Part shown: one piece after another, positions 35,228 to 48,442 of the stretch
Numbering within the stretch: the stretch's first letter is position 1
Layout: each line of letters opens with the position of its first letter
DNA from: Coniella vitis
Taxonomy: Eukaryota > Ascomycota > Sordariomycetes > Diaporthales > Schizoparmaceae
NCBI GenBank assembly: GCA_011317545.1
Contig: WUJK01000006.1
Span: forward strand, 2,232,001 to 2,296,000
Direction: 5' to 3'
DNA length: 64,000 nt
The notes under the pieces: generated by a model
What the model was told of the DNA's origin: nothing
Database searches by the model: none
The model's input: the letters and a program-made list of their open reading frames with translations, nothing else
Translations under genes and position numbers: made by a program

Positions 35228-37862
35228 TTCTGATCGTACGACGGGCGACTCCTCTTGTTTGTGAGAATAGAGATAGTATCAAAAGAGGTGTGATTGAGGG
35301 CGACAAGAATAGTCTATCTTAGAGAGAAAGAGCATGATGAATATGCCAGAATCTATTACTACATTACTGCGTACAACAACCCCGCACAGCACTTGCAGTG
35401 CGATGGGGAAAGTGACTAGTGAATCTTGCTGTGAGCCCTAGTCAATGTACCGAAATCGCATTAGTTCAGCTGTGTCAGAGTACTTAAGCAAAGGAGTAGA
35501 CTTGCTAGGCCAAGTTCACTTCCAGTTCAGATGAGTCACGGGGATTGGAATCGGGATATCAAGAATGTTTGGATGGAAACTCAACAACTAAAGACGGATC
35601 CATGTCGATATTTTGCTGTGGCAAGGTAAAGCCCAAGGGCTGGCTGGGTTGAGCCCACCTGACGTCCGTCGCAAAAATGACCACTTCGCTTCGAAACGCT
35701 TAGATTCATACCATGAAAGCCATTGAACTGTAAAGGACTGAGGAGCTACTGCTGAAATGGCAAACCAGGATAAATGTGGTTTTGATGGCAGTAAAAGGAA
35801 GATATTGATATTTTGTGGTTATTTTCTGACCATGCCTGCCCATCCAGTTATCTTTTCGAAAGGAGGAAGAAAAGAAATAAAAGAGAAGAATGGTCTTATA
35901 TTCACAGTAAGTGCTCACTTCCAGAGAAAAATCAATCTTGTTAACGTATGGTTCTGAGTATACTATATCCAAGCAGAGTCGTGTCTAGGAAGCTGTACAG
36001 GTTGGTCTACCTCCATTCCGACTAACCAACGTGGCGAGGTCATTGGGATAGAATCTGTATTCAGTAATATGTCAAGCATGTATTCAGACTGGCCAACTCC
36101 AATCCCCCTCGGTCCCAATGTAGGCCGTATATGTATCTCAAGTTCGCAAAACCAGCGAGTAACGTCCGTGAAGCGAGAGCTGACAACACCTCGTAGCAAG
36201 ACGATCACTCAGACTTTTGCAAAAGCAACGATCATCTGATACTTACAAGGAGATGATATTCTAGCTTTCATCAGTACAAGAGCCACGGATACTACTAGTG
36301 ATCAAACAGAAAGTACTGTAGAAAGCTTCGAGCTGCGATTGTGGCTTTGGACAGCCCGCTTCTTCGTTAGTCCGTGGCTTTTCTTCCTAGCTCGGTAGAG
36401 GGTTGGCGATGAGGTCACCGTTGACATGGACAACGGTGAATCAACTATATTTCGGAAGTCAGCTTATTCACCTTAGTTTGAATTAGCCAAGTCATTTCCG
36501 TCAAGTTCAAATGTTGTTACTGGACAATAGGGAACCGCTGACGGGGGTATCTAAAACTCAAGATTACTAAGCACCCAAACTACGTATGTAAGTCCAAACG
36601 ACTGAACTCTTTGTCAATATTCTCGATCGGCCACTGAATGCTCCAGTTGGTTCGCATCCCAACGCCCAAATTGGTGTGGTCAAGGCGTCATCCAGATGGC
36701 CCAATAAGTCAGGTGTATTGTGCCTCCAATTAGCGAATTTGGACCTCCTTTGTCACGTAGAGAGAGGCTCTACGAGACCAGAATCTCGGATGGATTCAAT
36801 ATCCGGAGCCAAGGCGATGGAATCGATCATTGATTGGTTCCCGACCGAATGGGACGTTTTCGACTTAGCTTTTGGGCGCTACCGGCCCGTAGCGTGCGCT
36901 TGCTCCCTTTACTCGGAGCCAAAGAGGCACTGTCAAGAGCTTCTCTATACCCAGAGACTTGTACTGTATATCAACGTGGCAAAACGGATTCGGTATATGC
37001 AGTGATTGCTAAGTCGAGCTGAAGAGTTTCCGGATTGCCGGTGTGCTTTGGATTGCGTCCCTGTAGCATTTGAGGTGCATCATCATCGTCTCCATCACAG
37101 CTAGCATGGAAATTATGGTTATTGATACTCTGCGAACATCGTCATGATAACTGGAACCTACAGCGAGACCCGCAGAAGGCCCCGTGCCGACGGCCATGCC
37201 AAAGTGAAGGTGAGTGACGATTATTCTGCCGCCTCAAGACGTACGCACTGCCGACACCTTTCCTGCTGTGCGTAGGTTCAATCGACGTTGTTGAACCAGG
37301 AGAGCATGATAAGAGCAGTGACAGTTGAGGAATGGTCCTTCAGCTAGTTGCGACTCACCTTTGTACCCTCGAGTGGTGTACTTCTCCGTCTTTACTGGGA
37401 CAATACGCCAGCTTTACTCACTGCAAAATGCAAAGAGAAGCACACTGTCTGTATGTACTCTGTGACTGTACCACCAGCCTTCGCTCAACAACACGGCACG
37501 GCGGAATAATTTCCGAACATGTAGCTGTACTTTTGTGCAGCACTCACAGAAAGCCGTGGGGAGAATACCCGAGACGGTCCAAAATGGGATAAATATTGCT
37601 TGGGGATTGGATCCGACCAAGAAAGAGCGGGGGGTCAGGGTCTTACTATATACGGGAATTTGTTCGAAGAAAAAATGCGGTAAGCTAATCAGATCCGAGT
37701 TAAACCATGTCTTATAAAAAAAAAAAGTGAGACAGTGAGAGTAGCTCTGTAGATCTAAGTCCTATATGAAAGTACTAGTAGACGCTTGGAGACCCTGCTG
37801 AAGACTTAGATATCCAGCCTAACGCGTTGCGGAGCTCCAACAGCGATTGAGTTTCCATGGCC
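35228..37862. other. Gene-poor flank of the repeat block
   Basis: Carries the promoter of the HD/kinase gene, then about 2.5 kb without a supportable gene. One open frame near 36676-37005 (+) lacks motifs and I do not call it. Base composition is normal until the left Copia LTR begins at 37863. Confidence 0.5.
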
Positions 37863-38081
37863 TGTAGAAAGAAAATAGAGTGTACACAAGGCTTAGTCAT
37901 CAGCTGAAACAGGTGAAATAAAAGAGAGGTTAAAAGAGTGTATTATTCTATATATCTAACTGTAAAAAAGAGCTATTATACGAATATTTAAGTATCGCCG
38001 AAGCTATTATTCTGCTTATATAAAGCCTATTATTAGGCTAATATAATAGCTTTCGGGTTAGAGTTAAATACTATTCTTATA
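37863..38081 (-). repeat. Left (3') LTR of the Copia element
   Basis: Begins TG and ends in TA, read as a mutated CA. It aligns over its whole length with the right copy. The outer ~100 bp are rich in intact CA/TG while the inner ~110 bp are TA-converted, the reverse of the right copy. The five bases TGTAG at its outer edge also occur just outside the right copy (63092-63096), so the true boundary could be 37868 with TGTAG as target duplication. Confidence 0.85.
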
Positions 38082-38136
38082 TACCCCCTAACTAGTAAGG
38101 ATATCGCTAATTGCACTAGTAGCAGCCTAGTATATA

Positions 38137-38606
38137 TGTTATAACCCATGAACATACAGGTTACAGGAACAGGCTAGCGCAACTATATACTAGCAAATCG
38201 GAACCTTAACGGACCGATAGGGATCTCTTATATAAGGATATCTGAATACTTATAATAATATAGTTAGGGTTAGGGTCCTAATAGTTATACGATCGATAGA
38301 ATCGATATCGACTATATCGACTAGCATACTATAGATCGATAGGATCGATATCGACTATATCGACTTACTAAGATAATAGAAGGATATAAGAATAGGAGTT
38401 TACGGCTTAATATTAGATAGTTTCCTTATAGTCTTTAGTTGTAAATCTAAGTATTATTTTATATAATAGGGTAATCCCTCTTAATTACTTATAATACTTA
38501 ATATTGCTCGACAACGTACGAAGACTTAAAGGTAATACTTCCCTACCTGCTAATATATAACTTATAGGTACTTCCAGAATCAGGGATTTAGGCAAGGATT
38601 ATTATA
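38137..38606 (+). repeat. Solo Gypsy LTR
   Basis: 470-bp copy of the Gypsy LTR family: starts TGTTATAACCC, carries GGCTAGCGCAAC and CGGAACCTTAACGGACCGAT near the start, and ends GGATTATTATA. It is flanked by ATATA at 38132-38136 and 38607-38611, a low-complexity but perfect 5-bp duplication. It is less RIP-mutated than most copies. A TTAGGGTTAGGG word and a duplicated GATCGATA/ATCGAC minisatellite form its middle. Confidence 0.8.
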
Positions 38607-38630
38607 ATATACTTTTAATATATATTCGTT

Positions 38631-38680
38631 TATAATAATCCTTACTTAAATCCTTAATTCTAGAAGTACCTATAAGTTAT
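38631..38680 (-). repeat. Left piece of a minus-strand Gypsy LTR split by Gypsy-1
   Basis: Starts TATAATAATCC (reverse of the family end) and is cut at GTTAT by the insertion of Gypsy-1. The sequence continues at 46243-46415. It is preceded by TCGTT (38626-38630), which recurs at 55293-55297 beyond the last minus-strand LTR, so these two LTRs bound one insertion into the Copia. Confidence 0.78.
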
Positions 38681-39165
38681 TATTATAACCTACGGTTATA
38701 TAGGTTATAGGAATAGGCTAGCGTAACTATATGCTAGCAAATCGGAACCTTAACGGACCGATGGGGATCTTTTATATAACTAAGTTATATAGGATAATAT
38801 AGTTAGGGTTAGGGTTATACGAACTAATTAGGAATAGATTATTAAGATTATTAGATAATCTAGTAGAGCCGGATTATTAAGATCGTAAGATAATCTAGAT
38901 AATCTAGGGTTAAATAGGGTATTTAATATAGAATAACGGAAGGATATAAGGACGATGGATTTCCTAGCTATTAGATAGTTTTCCTTATAGTCTTTAGTTA
39001 TAAATCTAAGTATTATTTTATATAATAGGGTAATCCTTCTTAATTACTTATAATACTTAATATTACTCGATAACGTACGAAGACTTAAAGGTAATACTTC
39101 CCCGCCTACTAATATATAACTTATAGGTACTTCTAGAATCCGGGATTTAGGTAAGGATTATTATA
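38681..39165 (+). repeat. 5' LTR of Gypsy-1
   Basis: 485 bp, starting TATTATAACC (mutated TGTT form) and ending GGATTATTATA. It contains TTAGGGTTAGGGTT at 38804-38817 and a GATTATTAAGAT/AGATAATCTAG-rich middle shared only with its partner LTR. Confidence 0.85.
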
Positions 39166-42100
39166 TTTTTATAACTCTTATTTAGGACGGTCTATATATA
39201 CCTCTTAGGTAATATTAAGTATAGTAATAGCTCCTTAAACTCCTACCCCGTCTACCTTAAGAGAAGGACGTTATTAGGTTATAACCTAGGAAGATATAAT
39301 ATACTAATTAATCGAATTTACCTAATAACTCGCTATACTCTAGTAGAATTAGGAGTAGTAGAATCGTACTATCTATAGGTAAGCCTAATAGCTTAAGTAA
39401 TACTAAGCTATAGCCGCTACGCCCCTAGCGCCTATTATTTAAAATACCGGTAACGGCTATAAGATAGATAAACCTACTATATATAACGGTAACTAAAAGA
39501 TACTTTAAGGGTTCCTTACCTATTATAAAGTATACTTCCTATATAACGTAGCTTAATTTACTACTAAACCCGATAAAGTTATCCTAGCCGGTATATAACT
39601 CGAAAAGGATACGCTTATCTAATATAAACCCTTACTTTATAACTATATTAAATACCTAGGAAATCTCGATTAATATAAGCCGACTACTAAGAATATATTC
39701 GATTTATTTATAGGATTCGAACGTATCCTTAAGGAAATATTTAGCGATCCTAACGAAGAACGAACTATAGTATAATAACTTATAGAACTTAAGCAGAATA
39801 AATCTACTTTAGCCTATATAGTCCGCTTTAAGTAACTCTTAATACGCTTCCCTTAGGAAGATAAGAACCTTATAGAATACTACTATAGAGGATTTAAGGA
39901 TAAGGTTAAGGACGAAATCTCTAAGTAGGACTAGCCTAAAGACTTTATAACCTTTAATAATAGTATTATCCGTATCGATAACCGTCTCTACGAAAGACGT
40001 ATAGAGAAAAGTAAGAAAGAAGGAAGCTATATTATATAAAGGAATTATACTAATATAGGATAGCGGATTTAATAGATAATTAACCGTAGCTTTTAATAAT
40101 AAGGTATAGTAATTAGCGGTATTATATATATAGGACTTATAAAGCTCGATATAGCTTAGCGTAAACCTATAAGTAAGGAATGCTTTAACTATAGTAAGAT
40201 AGGCTACTTCGTACGAGAGTACCGATAACCTAAGAAACCTAGAGAATTTAAGAAAGTTCCCGAAGGATAATAAGCTAATATTATAATACGCAAGACTATA
40301 GACTCTACTCCTAGCTAAAACTAGCTTCTAGAATAAGCGTTAGACGATTCTAATTATAGACTCCTTAACTAGACCTTCTATTATAAGGATAATTATATAA
40401 TATACCTCTCGGTAAAGTAAGGCTTAGGATAATTCCCTTAGAAACCTTATAAGGAACGATAAATTATAATTACCTAGAGAATACCCCTCCCTATAGATAA
40501 CGGTTTATTCGAAAGACTAGTAATAGAGTAGTAAGCCTAGCTTATTAGAGAGTACCCCTATTAGCGTAATATAGAAGGGTATAAGCTACTAAACGAAACG
40601 AAAACTATATAAAGCAATATTATAGAAATTATAAAATAGTAGGAAATACTTAATATTAGTTAGGATATTAATACCTAAGCTATTAACGAAGAAATAAGCT
40701 TAGAATTAGAAAGCTCTATAGACGAGGATATCGATAAAGGAGATATATACTACCTTATCTATAGTATTATACTTAGAGAACTATTCCGAATAATAACTTA
40801 TTAAAATAAAACCCCCCTTATATAGGAAGACGCGCGAATTAATTATCTCTACGAAAAGTATTATTAGATTATATAGTTTACCTATATTATATATAATTGT
40901 AAATAATACTTTAAATATAAGGTAACTAACGAATAGTTCCCTATACGCGAAATAGGGTATAGTATTATCGCTTACGATAACGATAATAGCAATTATTATA
41001 AAGTACTTAGAATAAAGGGAAACTATATTAGTATTAGCCTTATATATAATACCCCCTACGAATATACTACGCGATAAGTAAAATAGTATTAGTATACGAT
41101 ACCCTAGTATATACCTTACGCGTAAGAAAAAGCGCTTAACTAGTATAGAATATACGAATAAAAATAAAGGGAAAAGCTTATAAAGCCCGTATACGTAGAA
41201 CCTATATACTATAGCTTCTATAAGCGCGCCGATTATATAGAATACCTAGCGGATAAAGCGTATACCTATTATAACCTTAAAGATAATTAGCCCGGAGTAT
41301 AAACTCCCTATACGGAAGAAGAAAACTAAGCGCGCCTATAGCGATAGGCTATAGTACGTATATAGCACGGAATACGATAAGCTAAGAACCTAGTATAGGT
41401 AATAGCCCTTAGAGTATAGTAAGAATAATAGAACCTAAAAGGTAAGGATCGCTTATAAGGGATAATAAGCGATTAGGACTTACGGTAAAGTCCCTCTATA
41501 CGATAGATAGCTCGACGTACGAATATTTAAAAATCGTAGTACGAATTAACGATAAATACTATATAGTACTCCTAGATAGCGGAGTATAAGGAAACTTTAT
41601 TTCCCTAAGCGTTATTAATAGAGAACGGATACCTTAGAAAAAGAAGATAGAACCCTATAAACTTAGTATTATAGAAGGTATAAAAGTCGCTTATAGCTAA
41701 GATATTATCGATATAGAATCTAATTAATTATTAGTTATAATCTATAAACGTATAATACTAATAAACTTCGATATTACGGATACCGTATAATACGAGCTAA
41801 TTCTAAGTATACTATAGTTAAGGAAAGAAAATCCTCGAATCGATTAGACTAATAGCTATATTTTATAGGATAAAGCGGACCCCTAAGGAGCGGTTATAAT
41901 TAAAAGCGTAGGATCGGATTTAGTTACTAAGCGATACCTAGATAATAGAAGCTTAAACGAATTTATATATACTTCTAAATCGAGAAGAGCTAAGACGATA
42001 GCTACCCTAGGATATAATAAACCTCGATAGCTTATAGAGAAGGATCTAGCAATAGTTAGTATTTAATAGAAGAAGGGATACGGTAGATTAGGATACAATA

Positions 42101-45100
42101 TAATAGGATTCTATAGATAGTAGGATATATTAATACGGTAAGTTTAAGAAGGAACTAAGTATATATAACGATATCTCCTTATAATAGCAACTATATAAGA
42201 CGAAGATACGTTTAGAAACCTCTCCGGTATATTAGAAGAGTATCGGAAGTTTATAAAACTATTTTAAGGAAAATTCGATAACGGCCTATTAGAGAATAGC
42301 TTATACGATTACGAGATCCTACTTAAAGAAGGAGAATAACTAAAGTTCTTTCCTATCTACGGATTAGATAAGGATAAACTTAAAGTATTTAGAGAATATA
42401 TCGACGAAAACTTTAAGAAAGGCTATATTAAACCTTTATATTTACTAATAGGATATTTAATCCTATTTATACTAAAGAAAAACGGTAAGCTACGATTATA
42501 TATTAACTATCGGTAACTTAATAATATTACGATTAAGAATCGGTACCCCTTATCCCTCTTTAAAGAACTTAGAGATAGATTTAGAGGAGCCTAATAGTTT
42601 ATAGCCTTTAACCTTAAGGAAGGATATATATATATTCGTATTAAACCCGGAGAAGAATAGAAAATAGCGTTTAGAATACGCTATAGATATTTCGAATATC
42701 TTATTATACTATTCGGACTTATTAACGCCCCCGTATTATTCTAGGAAATAATAAACTTTATTTTATATAAATACCTCGACTATTTTATAATCGCTTACCT
42801 AAACGATATCCTTATTTACTTAAAGATATTCGAAGAATATTAGAAGTATATTATAATAATCCTATAAATTCTCTAAAATAATAAGATTTTAGTAAAACCT
42901 ACTAAATATAACTAGAATACTTAAGAAGTTAACTACCTCGGATATACTATTATATTAGGGTATATACGAATATAGAAAGATAAAGTATAGGTAATTAGGG
43001 ATTAGCTTATACCTTAGAATATTAAGAACGTTAAAGCCTTCTTAGGCTATACTAACTTCTACCGATAATTTATTAAGAACTATAATAGTATTATAATACT
43101 ACTTATAGAACTTACGAAAAAGGATACTACCTTTAACTAGAACGAATAGGTATAGAAAGCCTTTAGTATAATTAAGGATATAGTTATATTAGAATTAATC
43201 CTAATCGAAGTAGATTAAGATAAAGTTTTCGAGATCGAGATAAATATATTAGATTATATACTCGGTAGATAACTCGGATAACGAGACGATAAAGGATAAT
43301 TACGGATAGTTAGTAACTTTAATAAGAAGCTAAACGGACTAGAACTTAACTATAGAACGCCCGATTAAGAACTTATAGTAATAATAGAAGCCTTTAGGGA
43401 ATAGCAGTATTACCTTATCGGCGCAAAATAATAAATTCTTATATATACGGATTATAAGAATCTTTAGGTATTTACCTTAATAAAGCAGCTTAATAAACGA
43501 TAAGTTAGATAGTACGAATTTCTATTAGAATTCGACTTTAAGATTATCTACCGTAAAGGTAAAGAAAACGAACGAGTAGATGCTTTTAGCAGACGGTTAG
43601 ATTATAAGGATAGTAATAGTAAAGACTAAGATATTATAGTAATCTTTAGGGAAGATTCGGAAGGTAACCTTATTATACTATCTATTACTAAGGAACTTAA
43701 TATAACCCTATATATTAAAGGAGAAATACCTAACCTCGATAGTATAATAATATTAGAATAAAACGATTATATTAGAAGTATTTATAGCGTATTAGAATAT
43801 AGATACTAAGGAATTAGAGCAACCTATAAAAGAATCTAACGTTATTAGAACCTACCGAACCTTAAGAAACGAGTTATAGATATCGTTAATAACTATAATA
43901 TATATAAATAGAATAAGATAGAATAATATAAACCTTATAGACTACTATAACCCCTACTAGTACCTACGACTATTTAGTTATCTATTAATCTAGACTTTAT
44001 TATTAAACTACCCCCCTTACGAAAACCCTTAATTTAGGTATAATACGATAGTATCTTAGTAGTAGTTTATAAACTAAGCAAATATATATACTTCCTATTA
44101 TATAAAGAAAGTAATACTATAGAAGAACTCGTATATATATTCCTCCGTATTATTATCGCTAACTATAGAATACCCTAGGAAATTATATTAGATAGAGATA
44201 GAAAATTTATATTAAAATTCTAGATCTTACTTACTAAATACCTCGGAATAATATAACGTATATCTATAGCATTTTATCCTTAGATAAACGGATAAATAGA
44301 ACGTATTAACTAGATTATAGAATAGTATTTATAATACTATATTAATTATAAATAGGATAATTAGGTCGAACTCTTACCTACGGTATAATTCGCCTATAAT
44401 AATATAGATACGATAAGTATAGGAAAATTACTATTCTTCCTACTCTACGGATATAACCTTACGGTATATTACGAAATACTATTAGGTAGAAACGTAGAAA
44501 CGGTAGATTAATACGCTAGAAGAATTAAGTAATTATACGAAGATACTCGATATATACTTTAGGATATTAAAGAATAAATAACGAAATACGCTAATTAGAA
44601 AAGGATTAAAGGACTAATCCTATAGAAGGGAGATAAAGTCTACCTTAACTATAAAAATATTAAAACTATTAGACCTAGCGATAAACTCGATTATAAGAAA
44701 CTCGGACCTTATAAAATTATATAATAAATTTCCCTAATTAACTATAAACTCGAAATCCTATATATATATTTATACCTAGTCTTCTATATTTTACTTCTAA
44801 AATTAGTACTAGTAGATATAGAACTCTTATACGATATAGATATTATCGAACTAGAATAAATATAGTACGAAGTTAAATAAATCCTTAATTTACGTAAACG
44901 TAGATGCGGAAAATAATACCTTATTAAATAGAAAGGATACGATAACTTAGAAAATACTTAGGAACCCCTAAAGAATATCTATAAAGATCTAATTAAAGAA
45001 TACGAAAATTAGCGAATAACTTAGTAATAGATAGAATTAGAAAACTTACTAACGATTAAATAAACCCCTTCTATTAGAAGCGCTAACTAAATCTAACGAT

Positions 45101-45129
45101 CTATTAAAATCTATAGTAGATTAATCTAT

Positions 45130-45720
45130 AGTATTAAACTCCTATATTAGCGAATTAGGAAACGCTTTAAGTAAAGGACCCGCCGGCACCGAAATTACCG
45201 CCTCCTTTTTAGCCTCTTTATACTTTATACGGTCTAACTCCTCTATAGAATCTAGGCCCCGGCGAATAGCCCGTACTATCTTCTCTCTCTATATCTTTTT
45301 CTACCTACGAAGGCGATTTATACGTACGTCTAAAGTATATCGAGCCTTATCTAGTTCCTCTATCTTATCCTCGATCTTCTAATAGTGCTAAGAGATAGTA
45401 CGAATATTAGACGGAGAAGGATTTAGTATATCGTAGTAAGATTTATTTAAACGAATATACTTAGTATAGCGGTCGGAATATATCGCGGAAATCTAATAAG
45501 AAGAAAGCCCCTATTCCTTATAATTAGAGTAGATCGGTATCTCTATATAATACTCTAGAATAGATTAAAGAAGAAGGTTATATTTAACGGTTTTAGGAGT
45601 AACCGATAAAGAAATCTTTCGAGAATAACTTTTATTAATTCTCGACGATATAACGAATTAGGAAGGTATAATCCGAAGTAAGAATATTAGGCAAAACTAC
45701 TTATAGAAATATTATAGGTC
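45130..45720 (-). pseudogene. Opposite-strand coiled-coil ORF remnant of Gypsy-1
   Basis: Between the end of pol and the 3' LTR, the minus strand preserves a frame broken only by RIP-type stops. It contains KYIRLNKSYYDILNPSPSN, then the heptad-like stretch KIEDKIEELDKARYTLDVRI, then a basic segment and IRRGLDSIEELDRIKYKEAK. The same order of motifs is present at the matching place in Gypsy-2. It is transcribed against pol, so it is not a gag/pol domain. Similar basic coiled-coil proteins are frequent among unnamed fungal repeat proteins, as far as I recall. Limits are approximate. Confidence 0.6.
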
Positions 45721-45752
45721 TTTAGGGATAAAGACTAATAGAAGGGAGATAA

Positions 45753-46237
45753 TATTATAACCTACGGTTATATAGGTTATAGGAATAGGCTAGCGTAATT
45801 ATATACTAGTAAATCGGAACCTTAACGGACCGATAGGGATCTCTTATATAACTAAGTTATATAGGATAATATAGTTAGAGTTAGGGTTATACGAACTAAT
45901 TAGGAATAGATTATTAAGATTATTAGATAATCTAGTAGAGCCGGATTATTAAGATCGTAAGATAATCTAGATAATCTAGGGTTAAATAAGGTATTTAATA
46001 TAGAATAATAGAAGGATATAAGGACGATAAATTTCCTAGCTACTAGATAGTTTTCCTTATAGTCTTTAGTTATAAATCTAAGTATTATTTTATATAATAG
46101 GGTAATCCCTTTTAATCACTTATAATACTTAATATTGCTCGATAATGTACGAAGACTTAAAGGTAATACTTCCCCGCCTGCTAATATATAACTTATAGGT
46201 ACTTCCAGAATCCGGGATTTAGGTAAGGATTATTATA
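45753..46237 (+). repeat. 3' LTR of Gypsy-1
   Basis: Same length (485 bp) and same middle variant as the 5' LTR, with scattered C-to-T and G-to-A differences typical of independent RIP. Followed directly by the GTTAT duplication. Confidence 0.85.
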
Positions 46238-46242
46238 GTTAT

Positions 46243-46415
46243 ATATTAATAGATAGGAAAGTATTACCTTTAAGTCTTCGTATATTATCGAGTAATATTA
46301 AGTATTATAAGTAATTAAAAGGGATTACCCTATTATATATAATAATACTTAGATTTATAACTAAAGACTATAAGGAAAACTATCTAATAGTTAGGAAATC
46401 TATCGTCCTTATATC
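46243..46415 (-). repeat. Right piece of the minus-strand LTR split by Gypsy-1
   Basis: Continues the LTR begun at 38631. It is cut again at CCTTATATC by a plus-strand LTR that starts at 46416. Its remaining part resembles the far LTR at 54782-55292 (both have the GGAAATC/ATCGTCC variant), consistent with the shared TCGTT duplication. Confidence 0.7.
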
Positions 46416-46909
46416 TATTATAACCTACGGTTATATAGGTTATAGGAATAAGCTAACGCAATATAGCATTAGAAGTCGGAACTATAACGGACCGATAGGA
46501 TCTCTTATATAAGGACCTACGGATAATATAACTAGGGTTAGGGTCCTAATAATTATATAGTCGATAGAGTCGCTTATCGACCTAATCGACCTATATACTA
46601 CGAGTCGACGGAGTCGCTTATCGATAAGATCGACTTATATTATAACGGAAGGATATAAGGATAGCAGTTTACAGCTTAATATTAGATAGTTCCCTTATAA
46701 TCTTTAGTTATAAATCTAAGTATTAATCTAACCTTAAGTTTAAAATTAGTCTTATTAATAGGGTAATCCCTCTTAATTACTTAATACGTTATAAAGTTAT
46801 TTAATATTATTTAGTATATATTAGGACTTAAAGGTAATACTTCCCTATCCTACTAATATATAAATTATAGGTACTTCCAGAATTAGGGATTTAGGTAAGG
46901 ATTATTATA
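46416..46909 (+). repeat. Plus-strand Gypsy LTR followed by truncated element
   Basis: 494-bp LTR of the same family with its own middle variant (GTCGATAGAGTCGCTTATCG-type units). It is followed by about 230 bp of the start of a Gypsy interior and no 3' end, so it is the 5' part of a truncated third copy. Confidence 0.78.
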
Positions 46910-47140
46910 TTTTTATAACTCTTATTTAGGACGGTCTATATATACTTCTTAAGTAATATTAAGTATAGTAGTAATAGCTCCTTAAACCCCTACTCCGTTT
47001 ACTTTTAACGAAAGGCGTCGCCCTATTATAACCTAGGAAGAGATAACCCGATAGTTAATCGAACTTATTTAGTAATTAGTAAGCCTACGAGCTATATAGA
47101 ATCGATAGGCTATTACTATTTATAAATAAGTATAGCAGAT
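46910..47140 (+). mobile_element. Gypsy-3 fragment (5' internal start only)
   Basis: Matches the first ~230 bp after the 5' LTR of Gypsy-1 (TATAACTCTTATTTAGGACG and onward) and stops abruptly where a minus-strand LTR begins. Confidence 0.72.
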
Positions 47141-47610
47141 TATAATAATCTTTGCCTAAATCCCTAATTCTGGAAGTACCTATAAGTTATATATTAGTAG
47201 GTAGGGAAGTATTACCTTTAAGTCTTCGTACGTTATCGAGTAATATTAGGTATTATAAGTAATAAAGAGGGATTACCCTATTATATAAAATAATACTTAG
47301 ATTTATAACTAAAGACTATAAGGAAACTATCCAATTTTAAGTTATAAACTCCTATCCTTATATCCTTTTATTATTTTAGTAAGTCGATATAATCGATATC
47401 GATTCCATCGATCTATAATATACTAGTCGATATAATCGATATCGATTCTATCGATCGTATAACTATTAGGACCCTAACCCTAATTATATTATTATTATAA
47501 GTATCTAGATATCCTTATATAAGAGCTCCTATCGGTTTATTATAGTTCCGATATTTATATTATATTACGTTAGCCTATCCCTATAACCTATATAAGGCTA
47601 GGTTATAATA
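47141..47610 (-). repeat. Minus-strand Gypsy LTR (3' LTR side of Gypsy-2)
   Basis: 470 bp, with a GATCGATA/ATATCGAC minisatellite middle like that of the solo LTR at 38137-38606 and unlike the LTR at the other end of Gypsy-2. The flank to its left (CAGAT) does not match the flank right of 55292. Confidence 0.78.
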
Positions 47611-47639
47611 TTATCTCCCTTCTATCGGTCTTTATCCCT

Positions 47640-48400
47640 AAAGACTATAATTATTTCCGTAAATAGTCCTACCTAATATTCTTACTTCGGATTATACTTT
47701 CCTAATTCGTTATATCGTCGTTTTCTCGTATAACGAAACCTTATTCGTTAAATCTAAGGTCTAACTCTGCTAAATAGAAGTTATCCTTATACTTAATTAT
47801 TCTTTCGAACGCCTTCGAGATACGTCCTTATTCTTATTACGATTCTAAGGGTAAGACTTCTTATTAAGTTTCCCCTAGTAATTCTTCTCGCTACGCCGAG
47901 TATATACGTTTAAAGCTTCCTTACTACGATATTTTAGAGACGATTAATTCTACCGACCTTTTATATATTTCTTCGTGAAATTTAAAATTTGGAAGATAAG
48001 ATCGAGGAGCTAGAAGATAAACTAATACGCTTATATAAGCAGAAGAAAATATAGTAGGAGCGGATAGTATATACTATTCGTTATAGTTTATCGAATCTAG
48101 AAGATCTGGATTATATAGAGCGTAAGGAGGTAGAGAAGGAGCGTTTAGCTGCTAAGGCTAAATATCGTTCCGTAGAGCCGACCGTTCCTAAAGGCCTATT
48201 ACCTAAGGGTTTTATAACTACCGTATTAAAGGATTTTAATTAGTCCGGGGTTTCTCCGTTATCTCCGTCTGATTTTCTTATTAGTAATTCGTAGGGTGCT
48301 AGGGCTTTTAGTTCGTAATTTAGGATTATAGATTAGTATACTACGGGGTTTAACCTAGGTTTTCTATATATTAGGGGTTCTTAATCCTTAATAAGGAGTC
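47640..48400 (+). pseudogene. Opposite-strand coiled-coil ORF remnant of Gypsy-2
   Basis: Counterpart of the Gypsy-1 opposite-strand ORF, here on the plus strand because Gypsy-2 is reversed. It shows AEYIRLKLPYYDIL, then LEDKIEELEDKLIRLYKQKK, then IRYSLSNLEDLDYIERKEVE and KGLLPKGF. The YIRL-x3-YYDIL and EDKIEEL motifs match Gypsy-1. Stops are the TAG/TAA type produced from CAG/CAA by RIP. Ends are approximate. Confidence 0.6.
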
Positions 48401-48442
48401 TAGTTATTCCTATAAGTAGTTATTATAATCGAAGATATAAGT

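Larger units (their letters stand above)
38681..46237 (+). mobile_element. Gypsy-1: RIP-degenerate Gypsy (chromovirus-like) retrotransposon
   Basis: Full-length element of 7.56 kb with 485-bp LTRs (38681-39165 and 45753-46237) and a perfect GTTAT duplication (38676-38680, 46238-46242). The LTRs share the same middle variant, as expected of a pair from one insertion. Decayed plus-strand coding order is: gag with a CCHC knuckle near 40180-40230 (Cys and His partly converted to Tyr); protease VLLDSGV near 41560; RT with NGKLRLYINYR (about 42480-42515) and YLNDILIY (about 42800); RNase H with ILIYTDYKNL (about 43437-43465); integrase with ANYRIP and DRDRKFILKF (about 44160-44220) and INGQIERIN (about 44290); then a region where a chromodomain is expected (44.65-44.96 kb). 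RT before integrase identifies Gypsy. It inserted into an older Gypsy LTR. Confidence 0.88.

Noticed and set aside
36676..37005. 109-residue open frame in the flank of the repeat block
   Set aside because: No recognisable domain, no signal peptide and no promoter or intron evidence.
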